From Lateolabrax maculatus (taxonomy: Eukaryota; Chordata; Actinopteri; Acropomatiformes; Lateolabracidae): a stretch of 64,000 nt of DNA. The stretch covers positions 11,387,001-11,451,000 of the forward strand of contig CM062214.1 in the NCBI GenBank assembly GCA_031216445.1. The letters run 5' to 3'. Made by a program: the position numbers and the translations under genes. This document shows positions 36,398 to 48,543 of this stretch, piece by piece. The notes below the pieces were generated by a model, which was not told the origin of the DNA, made no database searches, and saw only the letters and a program-made list of their open reading frames with translations. The number at the start of each line of letters is the position of its first letter. Within the stretch, counting starts at the first letter, position 1.

Positions 36398-36433
36398 CTC
36401 CTCCTCCTCCTCCTCCTCCTCCTCCTCCTCCTC
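36398..36433. repeat. (CTC)12 trinucleotide repeat
   Basis: Perfect CTC/GAG tract preceded by GCCGCCGCTG. One plus-strand frame reads it as polyserine, but there is no gene evidence around it. Confidence 0.97.
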
Positions 36434-36479
36434 TTCACTCCCCTGTCTGTGTGCCCCAGCTCTCATAGCTCCCCTGTTC

Positions 36480-37164
36480 CCTCCATCTCTCTGTGTCAGC
36501 TCATTAAGCTTGACTTATCTCACAGTGCAAAGCGGAAATTAAATCCAGGGCCCTGAACCACCTCCTTCGCCTCTGCCCCTCGTTTTCTTGTTCTTCACCC
36601 CCACCCCCCCACCACCTTACCCATGTAACCAAGTCAATGGAGGTAAATCATGCTTGTTGCTGTGTTTGTTCTTAAATGGGAATCATAATGCGTGGGTGCC
36701 TTCTGGCGTATTCTCATGATGGTGCAGTTGTAGTTTCGAACTTAAAGGCAGATCATGGGTACTGTTGTGAGTATCAGTATTGGGGGAAAAAAGTCAACGT
36801 TAATCAGCTCATTAATGCTTTTGGAAGCAGCAGTCTCTCCGTTTGCCTTCTTTTAATTCATCACTCTTCTCTTCAGTGTCTCTCTTTAACTTCTCTTTCC
36901 TCTCCTTTGTGTCTGTCCAGCTCTCCAAAAAAAACCATCCACTCCAGCTTTCAACTCAAAGGGGTAAATGTAATGTATGCGATAGAAGAGTAATCAGAGT
37001 ATTCTTAAGCAGTAAGACCACGCTGCACAGGGAATCAAAGCAGATTAAAGAACTGTATTTGGCAGCATTAACATGAAATCGTTCCATAAGCTCTGCTAAT
37101 TCAACTTCACTGGTGGAGAGGGAAGGTTTGCACCTGTATAGTCCCTGACACTAACATACTACAG
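36480..37164. other. Conserved-element-like sequence with C-rich run
   Basis: 36488-36550 and 36955-37130 are non-repetitive AT-rich blocks (for example GTAATCAGAGTATTCTTAAG) resembling conserved non-coding elements. 36597-36615 is C-rich (C5, C7) and G-quadruplex-prone on the minus strand. Confidence 0.3.
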
Positions 37165-37194
37165 ACACACACACACACACACACACACAAACAA

Positions 37195-37222
<28 letters not shown>
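37165..37222. repeat. (AC)n microsatellite with AAAC interruptions
   Basis: Two AC tracts joined by AAACAAACAC, with a further AAAC near the right end. Confidence 0.96.
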
Positions 37223-37225
<3 letters not shown>

Positions 37226-38825
37226 TGCACACTAACAAAAATCAACTAATCGAGGCCCAGCTCCATTCTGTGTCCTCCAGCTCATTCATATCTGACAAGC
37301 TTGAGGTGTAGTTAAGCATTTAGCCTCGCCTTGTCCTGGCACTCTGCTCAGCAGTGACGCATACTGCAGGATGTTGGTGATTCGTCAGCAGCCAATAGGA
37401 TTAGCAACGCAGAGTGTTGCATTGTGGGTATTCTCACGCCTGGGAGGTATGCCCCGCTCCGCAAGGCAGACATTGGTGTTTAGATTTTATTCAGCAACAA
37501 TGAATGGATATTCACAAAGAAAGGAACCAAAAATCACATAAATGGAGAGTGTGACCTGAATCTGCTAATCCGTTCATTGGTAGTCACAGATCTCACTGCA
37601 ACGAAAGGAAAACATTTGCAATGGGAAAGATACATGACGTCAGCACCCACACCACATGTCTAATCTATTCTGTGACTCCAGGCTTAATCTAACTTTTTCC
37701 ACTTTAAGCCTTTATTATTAAAAGTGGAGAAATGACCACAAATGAGGGACTTGGTTGGAATCTTAACCCCTAGGCTATTGAGGCGTCCCCCGATCAAAGA
37801 ATAACTCAACAAGATAACAAATCCAACAGGTTTGCTACCCAGCCTTTCATCTGTAGCAATGTCATTATAAAATCATACAGTTAGGAAACACCACTGGAGC
37901 TAATGTGGATGATGTAGTGTCTGTTGGTAAGTATATTCATTCAACACCGATACTCCTGATACTCTTAGATACTTTTGGATTTAACTGAAAGGCAAAAAAT
38001 ACTATGCACCGTCAGAACGAACATACTCGCGGCTCGTCCTGAGATCAAACAGCCTGCAGAGCTCTGGGAAGCAAAGGAGGAGAGAGAAGAGACACCTGGC
38101 CTGAAGTGAACAAGGAGCACCCACTGTGGACCACACAGCACCCAAACAGAAACACACCAACATACACATACAAACCCTCACGTACAAAGATACACAGTCA
38201 CGCAAGAACATACTACACACAGATACAATATTTACTCTGCATCTGATAAAATACATGTGTAGATGGATGTGTATATACCCACAAAAAGAGGCAGACACAC
38301 ATCATCATGCCATCTTTACTAGATACAGAGATGAACAAACAAAGACAAACAAATAAACAAGCAGCAGATTCACATAATGGCTGCCACAGAAACAGCAGAC
38401 CATACAGTAGCTCACTCTCTCTCTCTTGCTCTCTTGCTCTCTCTGGGGAAAGTAGAAATAGACAGAGTGAGGGATTTAGAGAGAGGGAGTGAAAGAAGGT
38501 GTATGGGTGAGTGCCAACACTCAACAGCAAGCAAAAAAGAAACACAAAACATCAGAACAAGTCTGAGTGGATTATAACTATACCACGTCACAGGGGAATG
38601 GAGCGGGAGGAAGGAGGGAAGAAGCAGGGGGAGAGACGGACGGAGAAACGGAACAGTGAAAAGGAATGAGGGGATGGGTGAGAGCGGCTGAGACAGTGCT
38701 GTCATACCTTTCAAACGTTTATCACTTTAAATAAATACCTGCACTTGGGAACATACAGTACACAAACATACACTGATAAAGACTCAAACTATTTATTCTG
38801 TCACTCCATGTCTAACAGTCCCCCC
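37223..38825. other. Non-coding unique sequence with a CCAAT/RFX-like cluster
   Basis: At 37392-37408 a CCAAT box is followed five bases later by TTAGCAAC in a GC-richer patch (37330-37470). 38403-38440 is a CTCTCTTG-rich run. No gene recognised. Confidence 0.45.
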
Positions 38826-38873
38826 CACACACACACACACACACACTACACACACACACACACTCACACACAC
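38826..38873. repeat. (CA)n microsatellite, imperfect, after C7
   Basis: Interrupted by CTA and CTC units. Confidence 0.94.
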
Positions 38874-39429
38874 TAATCTCCCTCTGTGAGTAATATCCCA
38901 CCCCAACCTCCCCCTCTCTATCCCATGCAATGGCCCCCATTTTAAAAATCTGCCTCTGCAGAGGGCGCCTTCAAAGCCCAGTAATCTGTCTGGGGAAGCA
39001 GCAATGAGTGAGAACTGGGAGTATAGCTCTGGATTTGATCCCCTCTCTTTATTCCCCAAAATAAAACCCCTTTTTATTTTCTCCCTTTGCCTCAGCTCCG
39101 GCCCCACATTTGCTACAGGATGTGATATGACTCATTTTGCAGCAAGCTAACCACTCATCCCTACCAAACAAACATTCCCCGAACCATTATGTATATATCT
39201 TTGCGTTGGCAACACATGATGACAAAAATCCTTCAATTCCACAGTTAACAGATGAAATGTCTCCATAATAAGATTTTCTTTATCCCTTTGGAAAATGAGA
39301 ACAATCCCACGCTCATATCTGTCCGGTATCATGTTCATACTCTTCTACTGTATATTTCTTCTGTTTGTTTGGACTATTTATTGGCTGGGAGGATTCATTT
39401 TTCTGAACTGTTTAATTAAAAAGGACCTA
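38874..39429. other. Non-coding unique sequence
   Basis: Ordinary composition; no gene or repeat recognised. Confidence 0.55.
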
Positions 39430-39563
39430 ACCGAAGCTAACCAGATGCTGAATTTAGCCTAATATTTACCATGCAGATATAAGGGTGGTATCGATCTTCT
39501 CATCTAACTCTCAGCAAGAACGCAAATAAGGACATTCTCACAAAATGTGGAACTATTATTTAA
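39430..39563 (-). mobile_element. Copy of the four-copy teleost repeat (outer part, inverted)
   Basis: Seen: 'ccgaagctaaccagatgctg', 'atatttaccatgcagatat', 'ggtggtatcgatcttctcat' and 'ctaactctcagcaagaacg'. The block around 39486-39515 matches 56826-56855 with only a few differences, and the end matches the reverse complement of 17098-17150. Confidence 0.72.
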
Positions 39564-40379
39564 CCTACAATTCCAACAAATAAAAACTTTTGATGGAATC
39601 ATATTTTGACAATATGATCAGATAATGTTGTTTTTCAAAATTCTAGTGCCCAAATTAATAATTTTAAGCCAACTGTAACACACAGTTTTATATGTGCAAT
39701 TTGGCTGATTTAATACATTGCAGTGGAACATAGGTCATTGAATTAAACATCTACTATCATTACTTTAAATGTAGTTTTGCAAACATTTTCCAAATAAATT
39801 GATACTGGAAAAATACTCATATTTCACCCAGACCTACTTGTAATAATACTACCTAGATAAATGTATTGGAATGGAAATCTTTCAAATCAATTTCTAAGAC
39901 CCCTGTTGTGCTTGATGCTAAACATTAATATGTTCCTCTGCTGAACCTGCTGCTCCACCCTGATGGAGCCCCACTGAATGAAAGAAGCCTAAGCCCATGA
40001 AGCAAGATCATAGAGTGATTATGAAATGTCTAAGTCCCAGAAACAAGCATCTTAAATAGCCCCTTACAGGCAATCACAGGAGAGGTATTATGGAGTAGAG
40101 GTGTAGCTTAAAAGATTACACTTGAAAGCCCTTTAAATTAGTTTCCCTTATTGTGCATACGAAAGGTGGTGCACAAACACAGAATTAGAGCTCTAAAAAG
40201 TTCAAGCCCAGGGGGAACTGTAAAAGTACTGCAAATTCCCCAGATCAGTGACTGTCAAGTCAGAAGCTACTATGAAAAGAAAGGAGCATGAATGAGATTA
40301 AAGCATGATGTGTGGTCAGAAGAGATACCTTTCTCAAGAACTCAACAGGCAGAAAAGAGGAAAGGATGAAGATGGTAGA
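39564..40379. other. Non-coding, AT-rich unique sequence
   Basis: 39570-39900 is AT-rich and could be an unrecognised old repeat. The remainder is ordinary. Confidence 0.5.
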
Positions 40380-40410
40380 GGGTTGGGGGAGGAGAGGTTG
40401 GGGGATGGGG
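40380..40410 (+). other. G-quadruplex-prone tract
   Basis: G runs of 3, 5, 5 and 4 separated by 2, 10 and 2 nt on the plus strand, inside a purine-rich stretch (40340-40445). Confidence 0.6.
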
Positions 40411-42490
40411 CTGCAGGAAAGGAGAGCAGGGTGGAGGAGGAATACCAGCCCAGTCTTCCCAGGAATGACACTCATATTCTGGACAATTCTTCAACACACA
40501 ATTTACTCCCAAAACCTTGCATGAATATTGTAGGAATAATTAAAAAACACAAAACTGTTATTGTTGCACTCAATGTTCAAAAATGTTTCTTGAAAGTAAT
40601 TTACTGTTTTGCAGAATCGATCAAAATCGAGAGTGCTGAGTAATCCAGGGCTAAATGCAGGACTGAGAGCAAAGACAGAGTGGGATCTGGCCTGAGGGTT
40701 GGCCACGGAGCAGACACAGAACAAAAGTCCTACCTCTCCTTACCTCAACCTGACCTGACCTCTTCTCTAAATCTACATTTTTTTTTTCCTAGGAGCCTCT
40801 CTTAGAATATCCACTCCTCTATTTGTTTGGCCAATTAAGTAGTTGGCAGCCTCATGATTGGTCAAGTTCTGTCCCGTGAAGTATATATCAGCCAAAATAT
40901 CATGGATTAAAAAATGACAGGACAACTACCAAGTCAGATTTACCATACAAGAGTACAACCTAATCTCTACACTCGCTCCCAAGAGAACACCTAATAAGCT
41001 CCTCTGTTACTTGTCCACAACATTATCTGTAACTCCTCTTTTGTGAATCAAGGTAAGAGAATAAATTCAGGCTCCAACAATCAACATGATGTCAGTGACT
41101 ACAACTGGTTTCAAGCCCATACAGTCCACAATATGTGACAATGAACTAAAAAGCTTTGCTAAATACATGCACATGTACGGACAAATGATTGTAAACTGCA
41201 ATGGATTATAGGATTCATCATTTTAGAAATCTGTTCTAATAATCCTAAACCAGCCAAATACTATCAATCAAAAACCAACCAAATTCTACAACTGTACTGC
41301 ATTTTAAACTTCCCACTTTTTATAGAGGTTTCCTTGTGTGGAGCAGGAGTACTGCAGTAATGTAGTTAACATGCATTAATGGAGCCTCTGATGACTAGAT
41401 CTATACACAACATGTAATCCTGTTTTAACTTCTGTAGTCATCCACTCTGATTCTGTCCTAATCTTTCCACCTTCTATGCTCTTTCTCCTCCTCTTCGGCT
41501 TCCTCTTGCTCCTCGCCTTTGTTCCTGCACCTTTATTCTTGTCCTCTCTGTCCTCAATCTTTCTCTTCTTCCTCTCCTCCTCTGTATAACCCACTGAGGA
41601 TTAAGGTGTTGTAATATGCTGTGCTGGAGGCGTCGTTTTGAAGACATACTTGGATAAATCCCACCTCAGTGGTGGAACCATGACGGGAGCTGAGTAGCTA
41701 AATCTCTGGGGACACAATCGCATACAATAAACATTTCGGGGTGTACACCTACCCATACACACACATATACTGTACAGAAACAAACCACAGAAGTGGACAG
41801 GGAATACAAAGAAGGGGTCGAAATGAGATGAGTGTGTAAAATGGAGAAGAAACAAATAGTCTGGGGAGAGGTAAGTGGAAAGGTTGTTAAGGAAACGTCT
41901 GTGATCATTAGCACAGGCATGGCAACAAAACTCTTTGACTTCTATCCCTTTGAGTCTCATCACTTTACATCTGTTATATCTATAGTTGCTATTATGGAAG
42001 CCTGGTTTGTTTTACAACAACTTGAGATAAATGCATACACACTGAATAACTGAAAAACACGTGGACAAAAAACTGTATATTGGTTGTGTGGAATGAATGC
42101 CAATTCCACCGTACAATGAAAAATGCCTGAGAGAGGGATATTTTATGTGGGGTGTGAACAGTATGTAACTACAGCAACACTATACTGTGTATTCACTCCA
42201 GACTTGATTCAATAAATCGGTGAAGCCTGAGTGTTGAGACTCCATCTAAAACTAACAGAGAGGAGAGGAGAGGAGAGGAGGAAAATAATGTCTACCCACT
42301 AACAATATGTGCTGATCTTAGGGGAGGGGTGCATTTGGGTGTAGCTGTCAGGCGAAGCCCCTTGCTGTGTGCTTTGCATACGCAAGCAGGTGGTCCTCTG
42401 CACACATCAATATATCCTGTCTAATTGAATGGGATAAGAAATGCTGCCGCTCTCCATCTATCTCCTATCTCTCCCAGCCCCCCAAATAAC

Positions 42491-42493
<3 letters not shown>
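40411..42493. other. Non-coding unique sequence
   Basis: A weak promoter-like order occurs at 40831-40889 (CCAAT, inverted CCAAT, TATATATC). 41450-41590 is pyrimidine-rich. 42258-42281 is a (GAGAG)n pentamer tract. No gene recognised. Confidence 0.5.

Positions 42494-42535
<42 letters not shown>
42494..42535. repeat. (CA)n microsatellite, about 21 units
   Basis: Perfect tract; a second tract in the same orientation begins 83 bp on. Confidence 0.98.
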
Positions 42536-42538
<3 letters not shown>

Positions 42539-42615
42539 CTGCATGTGTACACCTTCACATGTATAAACATATCTACACTTATCTGTGCACATTTACTGTA
42601 CACCCAAGAACACCC

Positions 42616-42618
<3 letters not shown>

Positions 42619-42655
<37 letters not shown>
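42619..42655. repeat. (AC)n microsatellite, about 18 units
   Basis: Perfect tract. Confidence 0.98.
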
Positions 42656-42656
<1 letters not shown>

Positions 42657-42762
42657 CCGTTCAGACCTGTCATTCTAAGGTAATTACCTGGCCTCACTAA
42701 CTGACAGGGTTACGGCAGCTATAGACCCCAGGCATTGAGAGTCGTTAACCCTATATTTGCCC

Positions 42763-42796
42763 AACACACACACACACGCACACACACACACGCACA
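42763..42796. repeat. (AC)n microsatellite with CGC interruptions
   Basis: Three short AC runs joined by ACGC. Confidence 0.94.
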
Positions 42797-43331
42797 AAAA
42801 GCAAGACAGTTTCAGTCCAGGAAGGCACAATAAATAATGTGTCGGTCAGACTCACTGCCCCTACCCATTTTAATTTCTTTCTTTCTTCCCCAGGGGGTAT
42901 CCTAATACAGCTGCACACAGCTAATAAAGAAAAGAGGAAGGAGGAGGTAAAACACAAGTACATCCACCACTACCATTGACCTTCATGTTCTCCCTCAGAC
43001 CCATTTTGTACTAGTATGCTTTCATTGTGTGTATATGTAATGAATGGTTTCAATGAAAGCAGAAATTAAGTTACAACAATGTACAGTCTTAGATGTGGAA
43101 TGGGACTGATCATGGCTTGACAACAATCAATACACATATAGAACTTTAAATACAAAAGCCTGAATGTAGCCATGTAGTGTTTATACACTTACAAAAGCCT
43201 GTATGGGCGGGGGGGGCAGGGGTGTAAAATGTATGTCCTAAACCAGTCAGCACTTCCCATTATACACTGGATAAATGGGGACAACCAGAGAGGAGGATGG
43301 GAGGACCCTGACCTTGAGAATGACTGGGACA

Positions 43332-43334
<3 letters not shown>
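42797..43334. other. Non-coding unique sequence
   Basis: G8 run at about 43209-43216; nothing else recognised. Confidence 0.55.

Positions 43335-43369
<35 letters not shown>
43335..43369. repeat. (GT)n microsatellite, about 17 units
   Basis: Perfect tract. Confidence 0.98.
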
Positions 43370-43372
<3 letters not shown>

Positions 43373-44257
43373 CGCAATGTGACAATTACATGTACTCTAT
43401 AGGATCATAATGGCCTACTTTCTGCCTGTAAATGAGGGAGCAATTTATTTAAACTGTTCTTGTCAAACCAAAAAAGGCATTTGTTTTTACTATAGTTATT
43501 TTATTAATATTGTTTGTTTTTAATCATATTTCAGTGTAAAAAAAAATAAACATTTATGTATATGTCTGATGCAAAAACCAGAAACAAATGTCACATTATC
43601 GTTATTATGGGGGGTTAGTACAAGTAGGTCAGGTGAGAGACTTATTTATGGAAGAGCCTGGTTTTCTTTTAGGACCCATAAACTCCTGTTAAATTTGTCT
43701 TTTCCATTTTCATTTGGACCATCTCTATTTCTAAAACAGCACGACTGTCCTTAATTTATTGTAATTTTAATGTGATCTTTTCCAAGACACTCACACACGC
43801 ACACACGCACATATATGTAACAGAATAAATAACAGCAAACGGCCATATCAAAGAATTAGGATGGAAGCATACTCTGATTAGACACACTTGAAACAAGTCC
43901 CAATCAGTGCACACCTGGTCTGTCTAACTTCGACACATTTTGATAGCAAATGTGTTGGTAGGTTCCCAAAAAAAATCCATGATCCACCATTTAAAGTTCT
44001 ATTATTTTACTCAAGAAGGCAGATTAGGCATACTTAATTTGCCATATTTCATCCTAAAACCTCTCTGTCAACGAGAGCTTCCCAAGCTGGCGTTACATGA
44101 ATAAGCTGCAGAAAACATTTAGCTATTAGGAAGAACACGAAGACACGAGGAACGAGAGCACCAAGGCTCCATGTTCTCCTCCTCGACTCACTCCGCTCAC
44201 TTCCCCCTCTCCCCATCGCATTGTAAATTAGCGGGGTAATGGCAAACACATCTACAA

Positions 44258-44260
<3 letters not shown>
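43370..44260. other. Non-coding, AT-rich then unique
   Basis: 43440-43560 is AT-rich with an A8 run. No gene recognised. Confidence 0.55.

Positions 44261-44346
<86 letters not shown>
44261..44346. repeat. (GA)43 microsatellite
   Basis: Perfect 86-bp GA tract, the longest non-CA simple repeat in the window. As a mirror-symmetric homopurine tract it is H-DNA (triplex)-prone. Confidence 0.99.
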
Positions 44347-44352
<6 letters not shown>

Positions 44353-44479
44353 GGGTTGTAATGGGCTAAAATGAATTAACGTTGATCAAGGTTCGTGAAC
44401 AGGGAACGTTCAGCTGTGGATAAAATGGGAAACATATCAGGACTAATTAACGTTCCACAGCAATACTGCTTTCATATGT

Positions 44480-44480
44480 A

Positions 44481-44524
<44 letters not shown>

Positions 44525-44527
44525 CGA
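44480..44527. repeat. (ACGC)n tetranucleotide repeat, about 12 units
   Basis: Perfect alternating purine-pyrimidine tract with one CpG per unit, Z-DNA-prone. Confidence 0.98.
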
Positions 44528-44689
44528 CCACAGAGGCCCTGTGCAACTTCCAACGACATATTAACCATGTAAATTGCACATGAACTCTTTGCTGCACCCG
44601 GAGCCTGGAATATTTGCTGATACCCCCCATATTACAACTGTGTGATGTGCACCTGTCAGCGCAGCTAAGAATCAAACAGCGAAGTGCTG

Positions 44690-44850
44690 TCTGTTTTGAT
44701 CCTAAAACGGGTTAGGATTTTATCATGCAGGCCAGAGCCAATATTTGAAGTAGAATTGCTAAATCACAATTAATTGCCTGAGAGCTGTGTGCATTAAAAG
44801 CATCTATTCTGCAGCATAATGATTATTAAAAACACTCGCTCTGTATGGAG
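44690..44850. other. Conserved-element-like non-coding block
   Basis: Non-repetitive, AT-rich, with homeodomain-type cores (CAATTAATTG, GATTATTAAAA) and no open frame. A CNE is plausible but unproven. Confidence 0.3.
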
Positions 44851-46945
44851 CATTTATGTCTTTTGTAAACACACATATTCCTTCCAGGCCACTATAAGCC
44901 CCTTCCACACACACGGGCACATACACAAACACACACAAAATGTTAAGCAGGGAGTAGTAGAGTAATGGGAGAACACTTATCAGATCTAGAACTCAAATTA
45001 AGATGTGAAGCGATCTGGGAGAGGTGCAAAACATCTACACTCTAATTTATAGGGAATTAGCAAGTCAAGCCCTAGTCTTCTAGCATGTGCATGTGCTAAA
45101 TACTAGCGCGCGTGTGTGTGTGTGTATACAGTGTGAAAACTGCTGAATTTGAGTAAACAAATTCTTTCTGTCCCTGAAGGCGGACACAAAGAAGTATTGT
45201 ATTTTTCCCCATTTGTAGTACATACATAAAGAAATGACATCTTTTATTCAATTTGAAGTTCTGAATACATTTGGCCACTTTGCTTTCATTCCCAATGAAA
45301 CGGAGAAAGTACATTATAAGCTGCTATTTCCTGTATTAAGGTGGAAATAGGTTTTGGCTTGCACACTTGGACATGGTAATTGTATCATTCCTGCAACTTG
45401 CTCAAAATTGCATGGAGGTGCATGCATCTGCACACAAATAGGACACACTGTGCCACCTGTGCACCACGTTCACCTCCCCGCCTTCCACTATATAAGTTCA
45501 TCTAAGTCCAATCTATATGCACAACGCAAATGCCACAGACAGTATGAACAACCCCAACACTGTTATTTTGACTATAAGAATATTCTGCTCTGTTGGACAG
45601 ATGGAGGTCAGTCACAATCTTGTCTTCTCTAGGTCTCCCTCCCCTTGTGCTCTTTATGTATTCTCAGGCCTTGGTTACGACTGACTCACACTGACCCTGA
45701 CGTCAAAAGCTCCCCTTCTCTTTCCTTTGAGGATGCAGCTCTAGAAGCTTCCACGCTCTGCCACAACCTGACAGGCTGAACATCATCAATGCCCATGGCT
45801 CTATTCAGAGGGTTTCTCTACGCTTATCACTGGTGTCAGGTCCTGCCTGCTTGCAGATGACATCAGTCCTGACCCTGTCGGGAACAGCCAGCCATTCTCG
45901 AAAGGGTTAAGGGCGGTGCAGCACGCCTTCCAGTGTGATGGCTGTTGCGGGATTTCTCACCCATGGAATCAATAGATTCTGACAGCTTCTCACTTGACTG
46001 CTGAATAAACCATACCATATTGAGTTAGCAGACAGGTTAACACAAGCAGACGCGTCTCATTAGAGGCAATGTATGGCCATCACAGAAATGCTTCTTTGAC
46101 ATCGGGAGCAACTGGTTTTCTCAGCACAGGCATGCATAATGGCGCATGGAGAAAAGTGAACAATGTATTTACTAAGAGACACAAAGCCAACATCAAATAT
46201 TCTTACTTTTAAGTCCAAACAAATACTTCAGAGACGAAGAAGCTGAAGCTGACAGTTTGGGTGAACCTCTCCAGCAGCTCAACAAGTTCTTTACTTAGCT
46301 CTCCCTGGTATTTCCTGCCCGTTCCTCCCCTCATTTCAATAACTTCAAAGTGCACAGCCTTTTCTTCTGCTGCCTCCCTGGCTGTGCTCTAGCCTCCGGT
46401 CCCAGGTAAGACGGGCAGAAATTAAAACGGAGAGAAGGTCTTTTTGCGTCTTAAGTAGTGATCAAAGAAGTGCTTCATCCTCATAAGGATTGGCAGCGCT
46501 GTTTCTGGAACCTTTGTTGAAACCAGAGTCATTTCCCACTTGAAGGCGTGTTTAGTCAAACACTAAGCAGAACTGCTCTTTTCTGACATAATTGTGCCTG
46601 TAATGTATATGCCGCTGGAGTATAACATGTCCCGGTGGATTTTTCTATTTCTGTCAACTCTCTTTGAGAGCTATTTGAAAGACCCCTTTCTTTGCAGGGA
46701 ACAACATAAAAGATGGCAACAACGCATTTCACTGAGGAGGCAGAGAGAAAGAAAGATGGAAACTGAGGTCACAGCAAGAATGTCAGCCTCTATCGCCTAG
46801 GCCTCTAGAGTAGGCTCCACTGACCATCAAGTATTTGTCTGTGACAAATTGTCCCTCTCCATCCTTCGTTTTTCTGAACTGTCATAGACTACAATGTTCA
46901 CACCCGATGCATCATGGTCAGGAAACAAGGTACTAGTGACTGTGA
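44851..46945. other. Non-coding unique sequence
   Basis: 45106-45127 is GCGCGCGTGTGTGTGTGT-like. A pyrimidine-tract/AG/GTAAG junction lies at about 46370-46411. No gene recognised. Confidence 0.5.
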
Positions 46946-46966
46946 CAGCTGCTGCGGCAGCAGCTG
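46946..46966. promoter_or_regulatory. Interrupted palindrome with two CAGCTG E-boxes
   Basis: CAGCTGCTGC, one G, then GCAGCAGCTG: perfect 10-bp arms. CAGCTG is an E-box core for bHLH proteins (family knowledge). Function is not shown. Confidence 0.45.
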
Positions 46967-47088
46967 GGGGAGATCATCACACCTTCAATTCCTGAGTGCC
47001 ACTGACATGTTTATGACCACACATACAGTAAACGCACATACAGATATACTATGCATATAAAACCACATATGCTGCATAAAAACCTGTG

Positions 47089-47092
<4 letters not shown>

Positions 47093-47138
<46 letters not shown>
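47093..47138. repeat. (CA)n microsatellite, about 23 units
   Basis: Perfect tract. Confidence 0.98.
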
Positions 47139-47141
<3 letters not shown>

Positions 47142-48511
47142 TCTAAAGCTTTTTTATCCAAGCTTTATACCACTCCACACTTCTGATGCTCACAGGCCCA
47201 GCTGGGAGAGGCAGATAAGACTGGTGTTGGGTACAGAGGGCTAGGGAGCTACTCAGGGACACAGTGTAGCTTTTTCTGGAATATTCCTATTGATTTTTGG
47301 GCATAGCACAAGCAAAAAATAGCTACGTCTCACTCTAAAAAAATTTCACTTGCTACTCTGCTACAGTCCTTGCACAGAGTGAGAGAATAAAAGATTGGAA
47401 AAGGAGACTGTAAAACCCATTAACCCAAGAGACTCCAAGTAAAGCTACCCTCCTCTTCCTCCCTTCGTTCTCTTACAGAGACAAAGTTCAACAAGCGCTC
47501 TAAGAGGGCTTCCCCCTTTCTGCTCTTGCTCATACTTTATACCCAACCAGGCCACAGCCAACCCATACCAAGAGGAGTGCCTCTGGAGAGCTGGTGCAAA
47601 CAGACATACAATTATTAGCTTTCAAGTTTCCTTTACCGGAGGACACACGGGCCGTGAACCCCTTTCCTTTCCTTTTATCACGTTGGTTTATCCCTCCATT
47701 GAAGCGTGAATAAAAAGGGATGTTCTCCTCCGTGTGAACAGCTAATGAAGTGAGGGAGTTGTTCGGGTATGCCAGGTTGAGATAATAACAGCAAAAGTGA
47801 AGAGAGGGGGTCACAAGAGGGAGCAAGAAAGATAGCAAGACAGTAAGGAGAGGCACTAGAGAGAGACTGGAATGGAGACTGACATCAAACAGATTGGACA
47901 ATAATCCACAAATGGATGTAGTGGAAGATTTTTCAATATCTTTGCTCAAGCAGAAAACACAACTTGTAGTGACACCCATGAAATGATTCGCTTGCAAAAT
48001 GGAATCATAGGAACATCTTGTGCTTGCAACGAAAAAAGAAGAGACAAGAAATTCACCACGGCATGCACAAAACACAGTAAAATCGCGCCGTTAGACACGC
48101 ACGTCGGAGGTACGAGGGTTGTTCTGCAGTGCCAGGTGCTTTGTGTAGCAGCTCATGTGAAAATATGTTTTCAAGCCAAATCACTTTTAAAATAACTTTC
48201 ATAACGGTAAAAAATAGAAAATAAGAAGGTGGAGAGAAATAGGGAGGCACCCTGGGCTGACAAAAATCAATGAAGGATAGAAAGTTACTCAATTTACAAA
48301 TGCTTGCTTAAGTTCTGAGGTGAGACCAGAATGCATTATAAATCTATGCACTGATTATAAAAGAGGATGAAGTTAAGAAATTATTTCACGGCATTTCGTA
48401 AGGATTGACCTGCGGCCAAAACGCAAAAGGGGCCTGAAGCAAGCGCGTGTGTATGTATGCATGTCCTTGTGTGTACGTACGTATGTGTGAGTATGTGATA
48501 CAGAGAGCAAA
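47139..48511. other. Non-coding unique sequence
   Basis: The 181-codon minus-strand frame at 47530-48075 has no recognisable domain. 47760-47880 is purine-rich. 48445-48500 is TG/TA-rich with ACGTACGTA. Confidence 0.5.

Positions 48512-48538
<27 letters not shown>
48512..48538. repeat. (GA)n microsatellite, about 13 units
   Basis: Perfect tract. Confidence 0.97.

Positions 48539-48543
<5 letters not shown>

Noticed and set aside
36398..36433. Polyserine-coding repeat in a gene
   Set aside because: The (CTC)n lies in a 72-codon frame with no other evidence of coding.
40792..40889. Acceptor, CCAAT and TATA signals near 40.8 kb as a promoter or exon
   Set aside because: Motifs are short, the spacing between inverted CCAAT and TATA is atypically small, and the frame closes without a donor.
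46370..46411. Pyrimidine tract followed by CAG/GTAAG as a recursive splice site
   Set aside because: It is on the plus strand, opposite to the candidate gene. AG/GTAAG junctions are expected about eight times in 64 kb over both strands, so it has no added support.
47530..48075. 181-codon minus-strand frame
   Set aside because: No recognisable domain, biased composition and no supporting splice or promoter signals. One frame of this size is expected by chance in 64 kb on two strands.
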